Positions 44,201-52,047 of a DNA stretch of 64,000 nucleotides are shown one piece after another (within the stretch, counting starts at the first letter, position 1; each line of letters opens with the position of its first letter). This DNA is from Pigmentiphaga sp. NML080357 (lineage in GTDB: Bacteria; Pseudomonadota; Gammaproteobacteria; Burkholderiales; Burkholderiaceae_B), in assembly GCF_002188465.1 (NCBI RefSeq), contig NZ_NINW01000037.1:186001-250000 (forward strand), given 5' to 3'. Position numbers and translations under genes: made by a program. The notes below the pieces were generated by a model. The model did no database searches, had not been told where the DNA came from, and saw nothing but the letters and a program-made list of their open reading frames with translations.

Positions 44201-47200
44201 CCGCGGTACCGAGCACGAGGCGCGTGCCGGCATCGAGCGCCAGCTCGGCGCCCAGGGCGTCGGCCAGGGTGGCGTTGTCCGCCAGCGGCGCGGCGGAGCC
44301 TGCCGGGGCGGAGACGGCGATGGCGCCGCCGGCCTTGATGCGGTTCACCGAACCGGCCCGGCCGGTAAGCAGCGGCGTGTTGAGGTTCAGCTCGCCGCCG
44401 CTGTAGGTCCATGCCTTGGCCGTGTCGTCCCAGGCGCCCCGGGATTGGTACACCGCCAGCGCGCCCTTGTGGTTGGCCGTGATGCGTTCGGCCGCGTTGA
44501 GATCCACGCTGGCAAAGCCCAGCGCCAGGCGTTCGTGCGTGCCCACGGTATCGGGCTGGCTTTGGGGGCCGTAGCCGAACTCGATGACGTCCGCATCGAT
44601 CACCAGTTTTCCGCTGCCGGTGCCGGCGCCGCCGGCGATGACATTGCCCGCCGGCGTGGTCGCGCCGTTCCAGACCAGGGTGCCGGTTTCGATGCGGGCG
44701 ACGTCGCCCGCGCCGCCGTGGCCGTAGATGGCCGGCGTGCCCAGCACCAGGCGCTCCAGCGCCGACTTGCCGGTGGCCGGGTCGATGGTGCTCAAGTCCA
44801 CACTGCCATAGAAATTGACCGAATCGCCGGCGGTCAGGACGAGGTTTTCCAGGGCCGGCGCGCCGGTGCGGGTATCGCCGCGCAACAGGCGGTCCAAGAC
44901 GCCCTGGTTCAGCGTCAGGCCCGAGGGCAGGATGCCCGCGGCCCCGGCCTGCGCCAGCGCCTCGGCGCTGCCCACGTTGATGCCGCCCATGGCCAGCACC
45001 AGGTTGCGGGTTCCATAGCGCACCGACTCGCCCAGCTCGAACGACTTGTTGGTGGCGGCGGTGATCGTGCCTTCCGAGTACAGCACCGTTTCGCCGGCGC
45101 AGCTCGCACCCGCGGCGCAGGCGCCGACGTGCAGATAGCCCGCGCCGAGTACGCCGGAAGCGTCATCGGCAGTAGGCGAGGTCACGTCCAGCCAGCCGTT
45201 GGTCACCGCCAAGACCCCGGTCTGGCCCGGCATCAGCACATAACCGTCGTTCGAATCCCAGGGCGCCTTGCCCCGCCCCAAGGTATTGATGCCCGCGCCC
45301 TGCTCGATGGTCAGGCCTTGGTTCTTGTCGTTGACCACCAGGAAGACCGATGCCGCTTCCAGCACGGCGCCCTGGCGCAGGATGAGCTCGCCGGTCGAAC
45401 CGTTGCCCAGGCCGACCTGCCAGGAATTCTGGGTCGACGAACCGCTGTCGTTCTGCACGGCGAACGTGGACACCGGCGAACCGCCGATGCTGATGCCGGC
45501 GGCGCCCAGGCCATTGAGCGTACTGGCGTAGACCGACGTGCCGTCGAAGCCTTCGGTGGGCGCCGCGCCATCGGCAAGGATCTCGATGCGGTTGCCGTTC
45601 AGCACCGCGGTGCCGCCGCGCCCGCCTTCGGCGGGGGTGAAGTCCGCCGTGCCGGCGGCAATGTCGAGGCGGCTGCCCGGCGAAAGACCCAATTGCCGCG
45701 CATCGCGCTCCAGTTGCGGCCGCGGCGCGCCGTCGCGCGCGGCCCAGTCCAGGCCGAACTGCGCGTAGCTGGTCTCGTTGTATTGCGAATAGCTGCGCAA
45801 GGTGTCGGCCGGTGTCAGTACGGCCTGCGTGGTTTGCGCGTCGGCGATGCCGGTGTTGGCGATGCCCAGGCGCGCAGCCGTGGCGTAGGAACCGTTGCGC
45901 ATGGCGGTGCCGCTGCCGAAGGCGGCCTGGCTCGCGGCCAGCCCGTTCAGCTCCACGCGGAAGGCGCCCGGCAGCAGCGCATAGGTGGACGGCAACAAGG
46001 TGTACGTGCCGGCCGCCAGGCCCGGCACGCCCTCGCCGACGGTGATCTGGCGGCCGACCATCGGATCGCCGGCGCCGTTCTCGGCTGCGATCGGCGCCGC
46101 GACGGGCTGCGCGCCAGGGACGATGGCGTAGACAGGGTTGGTGGACAGCCCCGGCAGCACGAAACCATCGCCGGTCATTTGCACCAGCGGATGCAGGCGT
46201 GCATCGGTGGAGCCGCCGCGCCCGGTCAGGAAACCCGCCCCCGTCAGTTCGCCGCCGCCGGACAGATCGATCCGAGCGCCGTGCCGGACTTCGATGCTGT
46301 CCGCCGTCAGCTGCACATTGCCCAGGCCCCCGCCCAGGCCGGAGAACCAGGCTTCCGCGCCGGCGTAGTTGTAGCTCAGGCCGTCGACCGTGCCGCCGTA
46401 GGGCATGACCAGGCCCGCGGCGCTGACGGACGTCACGCTGCCCGGACGGAGCACGATCGTGCCCGGTTCCTGGTGGTTCCCCGCGGTAACGCCAAACTCC
46501 AGCATGCCCAGCGGCGCGCGGACCACGCCGTCCTGATCGATATTGGCCGACCGCAGGCGCAAGGTGCCGAAGGCCGAGTACGGCGCCGGCGGGGTAGCGC
46601 CATCGCCGCTGCGCTCGATGCGCAGGACGCGCTCGGGATCGTAGGTGATCTGATAGACGCCCCACTGGTCGAAAGCGCCCTTGCGCCCCGCGATCACTTC
46701 GGCCAGCGCGCCGGTGGCCGGATGAATCTGGCTGGCGGCCAAGACCAGGTCGCCCTCGGTCGTCAGTGACGTGCGGTCGCCGACCGTATGCCTGAGAAAA
46801 CGCAGATCGTTCTGGCTGCGCAGTTCCAATTGCTCGAAGCCGTGGCGCGAAACCAGGGCCTTGCCGCTCTGCATCGAGTAGCCATGGGCACCGAACCGCA
46901 CCGCATTGAGCACGTCCAGCACGCCGGCTTCGACACGCAGTCGCGTGTCGTCCTGCAATGCGACCATGCCGCCTTGGTAAGAAGTAGGCTCGGTCAAGAA
47001 CGGCATGGTGTACCTGTCCTTGCCCAGGCTCGAAGTGCCTGCCAGGCGCACATAGGGCGCGGCCAGGCTCGCGCTGGCGCCGGCTAGCGCACCTTCCGCA
47101 AGAACGATGGCGCGCGATGCCAGGTGCAGGCTCTGGCCCAGCGCGAGGTCCACGCCATCGCCCAGCGACAGGACGCCGTTGACCAGCATGGACAGGTTGC

Positions 47201-50200
47201 CGAAGCCACCCGCCTGGACGCGGTCCGCGCCGAGTCGGCCATGGCCGTAGACCAGCCCCGGATCGGCCCGGCCCGGACGCACGTCGGCCGCCAGGCCTTC
47301 CGGCGCCTGTTCCTTCACCAATTGCAGTTCGCGGTGCACCAGCACGCGATCGGACGGATTGCCCGCATCCCTATAGGCGGGCGCTTCCAGCGCCAGCGAC
47401 AGCGTGCCGCCGGCGGCGCCGGCGCCGCCCGCCGCGGCTTGCATGTCGCCATCGAGATAGAGGCCGTTGAAACTGGCCAGATGGATCACGCCGCCGTCGG
47501 AAGCCAGCCGCGTCTCGCCCAGGCCGGGCAAATCCAGCGTCGCGGCGGCGCCTGACGCGTCCAGGCGCGCGCCGGGACGGATGACGACGAAATTGTCGAC
47601 GGCATCGGCCTTGGTGGCGTAGGCCTGGTACTTGCCGCCGATCTCGATACGCCCGCCGTCCAACACCACGCCGTAACGGCGCCCCTGGACATCCACTGCC
47701 GAGTGGGCAGAGCCCGCCACGTCGAGCACGGCCTTGCTCCCTATCCAGATCGATCCGTCGTGGCCCTTCAAGTGGCCGGCGTTCTCGGTGCCAAAACCCA
47801 GGCCATACACGCCGATGCGGCCGCCGGCAGCGCGCAGCTCGCCATCGATATTGATCTGGCCGTTGCCGTTCAAGACGATGCCGTGCCCCGGATCGACTTC
47901 GACACGGGCACCTTCGCCGATGGCGAGCGTGGGCGTCTCGCCGCCTTCGACCATGCTGCGCGCATCTCCGGCGGTCAGCACCAGATCGGCCCCGCCGCGC
48001 TGCGTCAGCCGGCCTTTGCGGGCATCCTCGGCGAACAGCGGCGCCAGCCGCCGTTCCAGCGCCGCTTGCGGATCGGCCCCCGTGGCCACGTCGCGCGCCA
48101 CGGAAAGATCCGCCTGCAGGACCGGCATCGTCGCGCGCAGGTTGGCGCCCGCGGCCACGGCCAGGCCATTGCCGCCCGTCACCTCGTAGCGCGAGAAACC
48201 CTGCTGGAAGCGCGCGGCGTCCAGATGCAGCAAGGACTCGACCGCCACCGCATACGGCAGGGACGAACCGGCGCGGACCAGCGTGCCGGCGGCATAGGTC
48301 AATTCGCTGGCCGCGACGGTGCCGGCCTTGATCACGCCCGGCGTCGGAGCGATCGGCATGCCGTTCGGCAGGATGGCGGCATCCACGACGTAATTGAGGG
48401 GGAAATTCACCGGGTTCACGATTGACGTGATGACCGTGCCGGCCGGCAGCGTCGGCGGCGTGCTCCAGCTATAGCCGTCGACCGTCAGGTACTGGCCATT
48501 GGAAAGCGTCACGCTGTAGCTGACGTTCTCGCTGGCCGCCTTCGGCAGCGTCCAGGCGGCGCCCAGCGTGACCCAGCTTGCCGGATTGCCGGCAACGATC
48601 CGCGGCGCCCCGCCGACCGCCTCGCCCGGGTTGGCGTGCGTGCGGACGTAGTGATAGTCCACCGGCAGCACCGCGCCTTCGGCGACGGTGAAAGCCTCGC
48701 TGGTAATCAGATCGACCAGCGAAGTCTCGCCCGCCCGCAGGACGCCGTCGCTGCCGGCGACCTGGCCGCCGACGATCACCGCATTGCCCGTTTGCAGGGT
48801 CAGCGTGCCGCCGCCCTTGACGCCGTGGCCGCGCAGCTCGCCTTCCAGCACCAATTTGCCCTTGGGCCCGCCGGCTGCCGAGTAGGCGTCTGCGACCAGC
48901 GCGATGTCGCCGCCCTTGCCGCCGCGCAGGCTGTCATCGGCCATCAGCGCCGCGCCCGATGAAACGTCGAGCAGCGCGCCCGCGCCCACCAGCACGTCGC
49001 CGCTGCTGCGTACGTCGATACGGCCGCCGTCGACGTACGGCAGGCCGCCGATGTCGGCGCCGTCGCGCAGCAGATTGCTCCACAGGCCGCGCGCGTCCAG
49101 CGTCACGCCGTCGCCGATGGCGACGCGCGCCACATAGCCTGCCGGCACGGCCGTCGTCAGCGGAAGCTGCTGCCAACCCGTGCTGGCGCTGACGTGCCGG
49201 TCGACCATATTTCCCAGGACAATGGCGCCGCCGCGCGCCGTCAGATCGGCATTGACGTCGACCTGCGCGGCGTGCAAGGCGATCTCCCCGCCAGGGGCGA
49301 CCGCGAGCGACTCGGCGACCTCGATCCCGCCCTTGGCGTAGACCCGCAGTCCGCCGAGCTCCAGCGCGTTGAGCCAGGCCGCCTCGAGCGCGATGTCTCC
49401 GGCCCCGGCGCCGCCTATCTTTACCGAGTCGACCACGGCGCCCGGGCTGTAGCGCAGGTCGCCGCGGTCGGCGTCGTAGACCGGCGTCCAGGTGCCGATG
49501 ACCAGCTCGCCGTTGCGCGCGACGGCCGTCTGCGCCTGGCGGTAGCCGTCCAGGCCCGCCTCGCGCGCCCGCTGTTGCCGCTCGCCCTGGTAGGTGCTGG
49601 TCTCGACGTCGCCTTGCAGCGTCGCCGCGCTCGTCGCCACCACCAGGCGGCCGCCGTCGCGGCCGACGGTATAGCCGTTCTCCAGGCGCCGCAGCGGCGC
49701 GATGATCGGGTTGTAGAAACTCTCCTTGGCCGTGTCGCCCCAGCGCGCCGGATCCGTTTCGAAACCGCGGTACAGGCCCGTGTACAGCAGGTCGCCCGGC
49801 GCCGTCGAGGCGTTGTACAGGCGGCCGTCCGAGCCCTTCAACCAGGTCTGCGCCACGTAGCCCGTCTGCACGTCCAGGGCGCCGCCCGACAGATTGATCA
49901 GCGACCCCTGGCGCGTCAGCAGGTTGCCGCCGCTGAACTGCACCGTGCCGCCCTGCGCCGACCACTCGCCGATGCCGTGCCCGGTAATGCCGAGATAGCC
50001 GCCTACTTCCAGCAGGCCGCCCGCCGTATACCAGCGATCGGTTTCGTAGCCGTTGGTGCCAGCCGGCACCAGGACCAGGTCGCGGCGGTCGAGCCAGATA
50101 TCGCTGTTGCGCAGCTTGTCGCCGTCGCGGTTGACCGAGGCGTCGCGCTGCTCGAAGCCCTGCACATTGACCAGGACATTGTTCGCTTCCATCGCCACGC

Positions 50201-51773
50201 GCACGCCGACGTAGCCGGAAACGTCGATCACGGCGCCGTGCTTCACCTCGCTGGTGCCCGGCGCATCGACGTAGACCTGGCCGCTGGTGGCCAGGGTCAG
50301 GCTCTCGCCTTCGAAGCGGACATCGCCGCCGCTGACGATCTGCACCAGCGACTGGTCGCGCCGGTGGGCGATGCCGTCGCCCGCCTTGTCGCTGTCCTGG
50401 ACCAGGGTCTCGCGCTGCACGTCCAGCGCCGTCGAGGCGCTCTCGTCGAGCACGATGGCGGTGACGCCGCCTTCCCGCAGGCTGACCTGCGCGGTGTTGT
50501 CGCCGCTCGCGGCCAGGTGGACAGTGCCCCGCGTATGCACCGAAGTCGTCGCCACGGCAACGCCGCCCTGGCGCACGTCGTGGCCGGCCAGCGTGATGTC
50601 GCCGGTCGATGCCTGGATCAGGCCGGTGTTGCTCGCCAGGCCGCTGGCGCTGCCGTCCAGCCGCTGCGTCGCGACCACGCTGCCGCGCGTGGTCGAATTC
50701 TGGTTCTCGTCGGTACTCAACCCCTTCCTGATCACGAAGGCATCGCCCGCCGCCAGCACCGCCTGGCCGCCGGCGGTGGTGATCTGGCCGGCGTTGTGCA
50801 CCTCGCTACCCAGCAGCATCACATAGCCGCCGCCTTCGGTCACCGTCTGCGGAACGTGCGTGGCGATCCGCGCGCCCCGCTCCACCACGACCTGCCCCGT
50901 CGCCGCGCCATGGCTGTTGCTGCTGGCCGTGGTCTGCAGATCGTTGGCGAAGGTGGGAATATGGCCGCTGCCTTGCGCGTCGCTGTACAGCCTCTTCTTG
51001 AACTGGCTGTCGGTCATGCCCACCGCGGCTGCCGCCAGGTTGCGCACGTTCACCTGGCTCGCCCCGCTGAACACGATGCCGTTGCGGTTGACGATCATCA
51101 CCGTCCCGGGCGCCTGGATCTGCCCCTGGATCTGGCTCGGGCGCGCCTGCGGATCGTTCACCCGGTTCAGCACCGACCAGCTCGCCTGCTGGTCGAACGC
51201 CACCGTCGTGTTCTTGCCGACGTTGAACGTCTCCCAGTTCAGGATCGCCTTGTCGGCCGTCTGCCCGATCGTCACCGTGGTCTTGCCTGCGGCCACCGTC
51301 TGCACCGGATCCTTGGCGTTGAGCCATCCAGCCGTCAGGCTGTTGGTGTCGACCTTCAGGCCGCCTTCGCCCAGGCCGTCGGGCACCGACGATCCCCCTG
51401 CCAGTGCCGCTTCCCGCGCCGCCTTCTGTGCCGCCTGCTGCGCGGCGATCGCCTGCGCCGCCAGGTTCAGGTTGTCGATCGAGGTCTGCAGCTTCTGGCG
51501 CGCCGCCGCCGATTGCTGCTGGGGCGCCGTCAACGACGAGGCCGGCAGGCCGTTGGGCAGCCGCCCCGTCGCCGTGGCCGTGCTCTGCGCCGCCCCCTTG
51601 GCCGCGAACCACGACGGGCTGAATGCATGCTGCGCACGGACGGGTTCGGCAAACGCCCCCGCCAACGCCAGCGCTGCGATCGCAGCCGCCATCGGCGTGC
51701 GCCGCCATGCCCCGGCGCGCGCAGCGTTTCCGGATAGAGCAGCGCCGTGACGCGCGGACCGGGTTGAGAACAT
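38229..51773 (-). CDS. Giant filamentous-haemagglutinin-like TPS exoprotein 2 (PdtA-like, DUF3739)
   Basis: About 4514 residues from ATG 51773 (AGGAAA upstream; ATG 51833 is possible). Signal region ends near AEPVRAQHAFS; TPS domain follows (SLTAGWLNAKDPVQ, ILNWETFNVGKNTTVAFDQQ, VNRNGIVFSGASQVN), then long beta-helix, the shared GLAAGTYTLLPSTYALLPG motif (about 1925), an LPAGT-rich repeat block (about 2990-3125) and a DUF3739-like C-terminus (NAENIQVQG, LPSVFTVRVLGFGNE). Ends are strongly alike to exoprotein 1, the middle much less. The only cysteines noticed are C2219 and C2225; three RGD tripeptides lie near 770, 2297 and 3580. Preceded by its own VreA/I/R-like genes. Confidence 0.9.
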   Translation of the reverse strand: MFSTRSARHGAALSGNAARAGAWRRTPMAAAIAALALAGAFAEPVRAQHAFSPSWFAAKGAAQSTATATGRLPNGLPASSLTAPQQQSAAARQKLQTSIDNLNLAAQAIAAQQAAQKAAREAALAGGSSVPDGLGEGGLKVDTNSLTAGWLNAKDPVQTVAAGKTTVTIGQTADKAILNWETFNVGKNTTVAFDQQASWSVLNRVNDPQARPSQIQGQIQAPGTVMIVNRNGIVFSGASQVNVRNLAAAAVGMTDSQFKKRLYSDAQGSGHIPTFANDLQTTASSNSHGAATGQVVVERGARIATHVPQTVTEGGGYVMLLGSEVHNAGQITTAGGQAVLAAGDAFVIRKGLSTDENQNSTTRGSVVATQRLDGSASGLASNTGLIQASTGDITLAGHDVRQGGVAVATTSVHTRGTVHLAASGDNTAQVSLREGGVTAIVLDESASTALDVQRETLVQDSDKAGDGIAHRRDQSLVQIVSGGDVRFEGESLTLATSGQVYVDAPGTSEVKHGAVIDVSGYVGVRVAMEANNVLVNVQGFEQRDASVNRDGDKLRNSDIWLDRRDLVLVPAGTNGYETDRWYTAGGLLEVGGYLGITGHGIGEWSAQGGTVQFSGGNLLTRQGSLINLSGGALDVQTGYVAQTWLKGSDGRLYNASTAPGDLLYTGLYRGFETDPARWGDTAKESFYNPIIAPLRRLENGYTVGRDGGRLVVATSAATLQGDVETSTYQGERQQRAREAGLDGYRQAQTAVARNGELVIGTWTPVYDADRGDLRYSPGAVVDSVKIGGAGAGDIALEAAWLNALELGGLRVYAKGGIEVAESLAVAPGGEIALHAAQVDVNADLTARGGAIVLGNMVDRHVSASTGWQQLPLTTAVPAGYVARVAIGDGVTLDARGLWSNLLRDGADIGGLPYVDGGRIDVRSSGDVLVGAGALLDVSSGAALMADDSLRGGKGGDIALVADAYSAAGGPKGKLVLEGELRGHGVKGGGTLTLQTGNAVIVGGQVAGSDGVLRAGETSLVDLITSEAFTVAEGAVLPVDYHYVRTHANPGEAVGGAPRIVAGNPASWVTLGAAWTLPKAASENVSYSVTLSNGQYLTVDGYSWSTPPTLPAGTVITSIVNPVNFPLNYVVDAAILPNGMPIAPTPGVIKAGTVAASELTYAAGTLVRAGSSLPYAVAVESLLHLDAARFQQGFSRYEVTGGNGLAVAAGANLRATMPVLQADLSVARDVATGADPQAALERRLAPLFAEDARKGRLTQRGGADLVLTAGDARSMVEGGETPTLAIGEGARVEVDPGHGIVLNGNGQINIDGELRAAGGRIGVYGLGFGTENAGHLKGHDGSIWIGSKAVLDVAGSAHSAVDVQGRRYGVVLDGGRIEIGGKYQAYATKADAVDNFVVIRPGARLDASGAAATLDLPGLGETRLASDGGVIHLASFNGLYLDGDMQAAAGGAGAAGGTLSLALEAPAYRDAGNPSDRVLVHRELQLVKEQAPEGLAADVRPGRADPGLVYGHGRLGADRVQAGGFGNLSMLVNGVLSLGDGVDLALGQSLHLASRAIVLAEGALAGASASLAAPYVRLAGTSSLGKDRYTMPFLTEPTSYQGGMVALQDDTRLRVEAGVLDVLNAVRFGAHGYSMQSGKALVSRHGFEQLELRSQNDLRFLRHTVGDRTSLTTEGDLVLAASQIHPATGALAEVIAGRKGAFDQWGVYQITYDPERVLRIERSGDGATPPAPYSAFGTLRLRSANIDQDGVVRAPLGMLEFGVTAGNHQEPGTIVLRPGSVTSVSAAGLVMPYGGTVDGLSYNYAGAEAWFSGLGGGLGNVQLTADSIEVRHGARIDLSGGGELTGAGFLTGRGGSTDARLHPLVQMTGDGFVLPGLSTNPVYAIVPGAQPVAAPIAAENGAGDPMVGRQITVGEGVPGLAAGTYTLLPSTYALLPGAFRVELNGLAASQAAFGSGTAMRNGSYATAARLGIANTGIADAQTTQAVLTPADTLRSYSQYNETSYAQFGLDWAARDGAPRPQLERDARQLGLSPGSRLDIAAGTADFTPAEGGRGGTAVLNGNRIEILADGAAPTEGFDGTSVYASTLNGLGAAGISIGGSPVSTFAVQNDSGSSTQNSWQVGLGNGSTGELILRQGAVLEAASVFLVVNDKNQGLTIEQGAGINTLGRGKAPWDSNDGYVLMPGQTGVLAVTNGWLDVTSPTADDASGVLGAGYLHVGACAAGASCAGETVLYSEGTITAATNKSFELGESVRYGTRNLVLAMGGINVGSAEALAQAGAAGILPSGLTLNQGVLDRLLRGDTRTGAPALENLVLTAGDSVNFYGSVDLSTIDPATGKSALERLVLGTPAIYGHGGAGDVARIETGTLVWNGATTPAGNVIAGGAGTGSGKLVIDADVIEFGYGPQSQPDTVGTHERLALGFASVDLNAAERITANHKGALAVYQSRGAWDDTAKAWTYSGGELNLNTPLLTGRAGSVNRIKAGGAIAVSAPAGSAAPLADNATLADALGAELALDAGTRLVLGTAVLLPSGKLALSAQNDVTLADGAQLDLAGRKIDFFDVSKYSWGGDVTLSSRQGNIAQHAGSTIDLAAENNRAGKLTVLALEGTADLAGGVLGGSGGHYDAGGTQVPFAAGYIDVRAQRIADFAGLNERLTQGEVFGGRSFQIKQGDLAIGNELKAREINVSVDNGSLTVTGRVDASGEQAGSIRLAANRGVTLAGSAVLDASASVLRKDSYGQAIDAPNRAVIEIDSGSGRLVLADGVRMDLGVAGANANYGTVALNAPRLGGARGNDVDIDASGAIVIAGAKSVAVNAFHTYDDAAAGTETTVDGRSYQTIDQAYLDGKHADSIAFIDNALANRALMDGKLAGLRAHAEQFHLRPGVEIVSNAAVNPDGNLHVDGDIDLSGHRYASVNPRTQKTSVHGSGEAGALVLRAQGDLAIFGSITDGFDTSKLGVTADDNGWVLPAGRMPFGGDLVIPHGGMATLDAGTQFASGRTLNYDLPVSSLTLPAGTLLPSAMPLAQSLTLPAGTVLGAAVLDGQGNVVHAAGTVLQAPVTLDAGMQLAAGFRLPAQAQIGATVWPKGVELPVAMKLARPLALAKGAIVPSETDVVLPGGVEMVDLRPKGADGTQGRTLALAPMLAPGSQSWDLRLVAGADTTAADARLTLPDRTARLLLSDTHFGMGHVLTPIPGTGTPATYEAATSPEAEALFADLAAWYGIVLTPGQAITPSDVQNLKDSWIISESVTELNDWGYGEVIHVVDAGTPPDLEFAPKLARQQLFSALRTGTGDLDLVSGGDFEMTSLYGVYTAGTSSVPPGSGYNQARGRLTDGTVLRPEGAIFEALVDGGADSLYAAWYPEQGGNVLLRAGGDLKGDLVGNNENRSDVGGYTFYNTRQQIATAAVGNWLWRQGTGSVEAGTDAVPTAWWINFGTYVAGGATGQTDPYGTRLFGNAPFLVGFTGIGTLGGGNLVVEAGGDAGMIDARGLQATWNETRHTPRSQGLHLAVASTGRITPSGELVQTGGGDLSLRLGGTLNPNPELRVNEHDLNSTFVNLRGATTIDAGAIGGVKLGYGGRDQMDSRRGDVYAAGGGQATGGPILVLGDSAVRIETRGDLVLGGTADPGRTLLLNATPFTYQGADYAGDGWTWFSLWTPATAIDLFSAGGNLTPTTTWDERDINENVRGGGKGRNQSANGDGSFYPSVLRAAAANGSLYYGASASSARHFSTGIMRYAHGTVLAPSPVGAQFVNATGKGELQLLAQDSIHGAGYVFSTSTADPLGMASPFRPGFVGMLAQTGGGQYGTDPLLVHNASAEAALYHDWLGSQTLGRINTAALFTFGGTATFAGAAVGREPARYYAVQGDIVGLRVGQEVLLGYPAGSAGSRYEASGPVAIRAGRDITDSGTPLGQKDPTAGRLDSTASTRGNLIAHAYADEISVVQAGRDLRSSSFYILGPGLLDVSAGRHVYLGNKGEIKSLGPLGGVEASGGRSGGASISVSAGMGEGAYWDAFARRYLDPSNQADPGRPFADQPGKALIVYSGKLTLAQWLQSEFGYTGDEAGAQDFLAQQQAQLDEARAAALAQGRTASNRSLAREFQQQSQLHLVNWLSDRFGGANGLGLHFDAATTDARAFFDALPPEQRHAYLRNVYYAELRESGREYNDADGKRFGSYLRGREAIATLFPEQDARGRALTYEGDLTMFSSALYYNADYANNPAGQARPTPGTTYITKAQWEALGSPGYNVSFYDVLDAGIHTNFGGDISIMTPGGRTLVGIDGGFNPGPGSGVMTQGEGDISIYSHDSILLGQSRVFTTFGGNILGWSAAGDINAGRGSKTTVVYTPSRRTYDSVGNVTLSPQAPSTGAGIATLNPIPEVPPGDIDLIAPLGTIDAGEAGIRVSGNVNLAALRVVNAENIQVQGKAVGIPVVAAVNVAALTNASAAASQAATAAQEVLQRERAASRQALPSVFTVRVLGFGNETAPASQEPAAPRAPEPSAYRPEGLVKVVDPSALTAQERARLGL

Positions 51774-51936
51774 CGTTTCCTGTCGCCGGGCGGAAACGCG
51801 GGACGAAGCGATAGGCTTGGCGGGCACGGACATATCGGGTCGGATCCTAGACAGATGAATCAGCTCGGGCGCGCAAGCCGCGCACCCCTATGTCCGTATA
51901 GACGCAGCCCGGAAAAAAGGTGGAACAGAAAACCCC

Positions 51937-51954
51937 ATGAATTTTTGGTGACAG
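51937..51954. promoter_or_regulatory. PHO-box-like direct repeat upstream of exoprotein 2
   Basis: On the minus strand: CTGTCAC, CAAA, AATTCAT, the best match of the set (first repeat identical to the consensus CTGTCAY), about 165 bases before the exoprotein ATG. Confidence 0.65.
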
Positions 51955-51960
51955 GTCACC
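51947..51960. promoter_or_regulatory. GGTGAC/GTCACC palindrome overlapping the PHO-box-like site
   Basis: GGTGACAGGTCACC, perfect 6-base arms with a 2-base centre, overlapping the PHO-box-like repeat; a second regulator could compete there. Confidence 0.4.
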
Positions 51961-51983
51961 TCGCGCATCCCGGTCCAGGCCCC

Positions 51984-52025
51984 GGGGGCTGGGGGCTGGG
52001 GGCTGAGGGCTGAGGGCTGGGGGCT
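51984..52025. repeat. Six-copy heptanucleotide tandem repeat upstream of exoprotein 2
   Basis: Units GGGGGCT x3, GAGGGCT x2, GGGGGCT, beginning 23 bases beyond the FecR-like stop and ending about 210 bases upstream of the exoprotein start. Short, pure heptamers of this kind can vary by slippage and alter promoter spacing or read-through. Confidence 0.85.
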
Positions 52026-52047
52026 GACGGCGAGGTCGTGGACCGGA

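Noticed and set aside
14489-51773. Classical Bordetella FHA (fhaB/fhaL) or a contact-dependent inhibition (CdiA) system
   Set aside because: The proteins end in a DUF3739-like region, with no CdiA-type toxin end, no immunity gene and no bvgAS or fim genes nearby.
51984-52025. CRISPR array
   Set aside because: The only tandem repeats are short heptamers without spacers; no cas genes are present.
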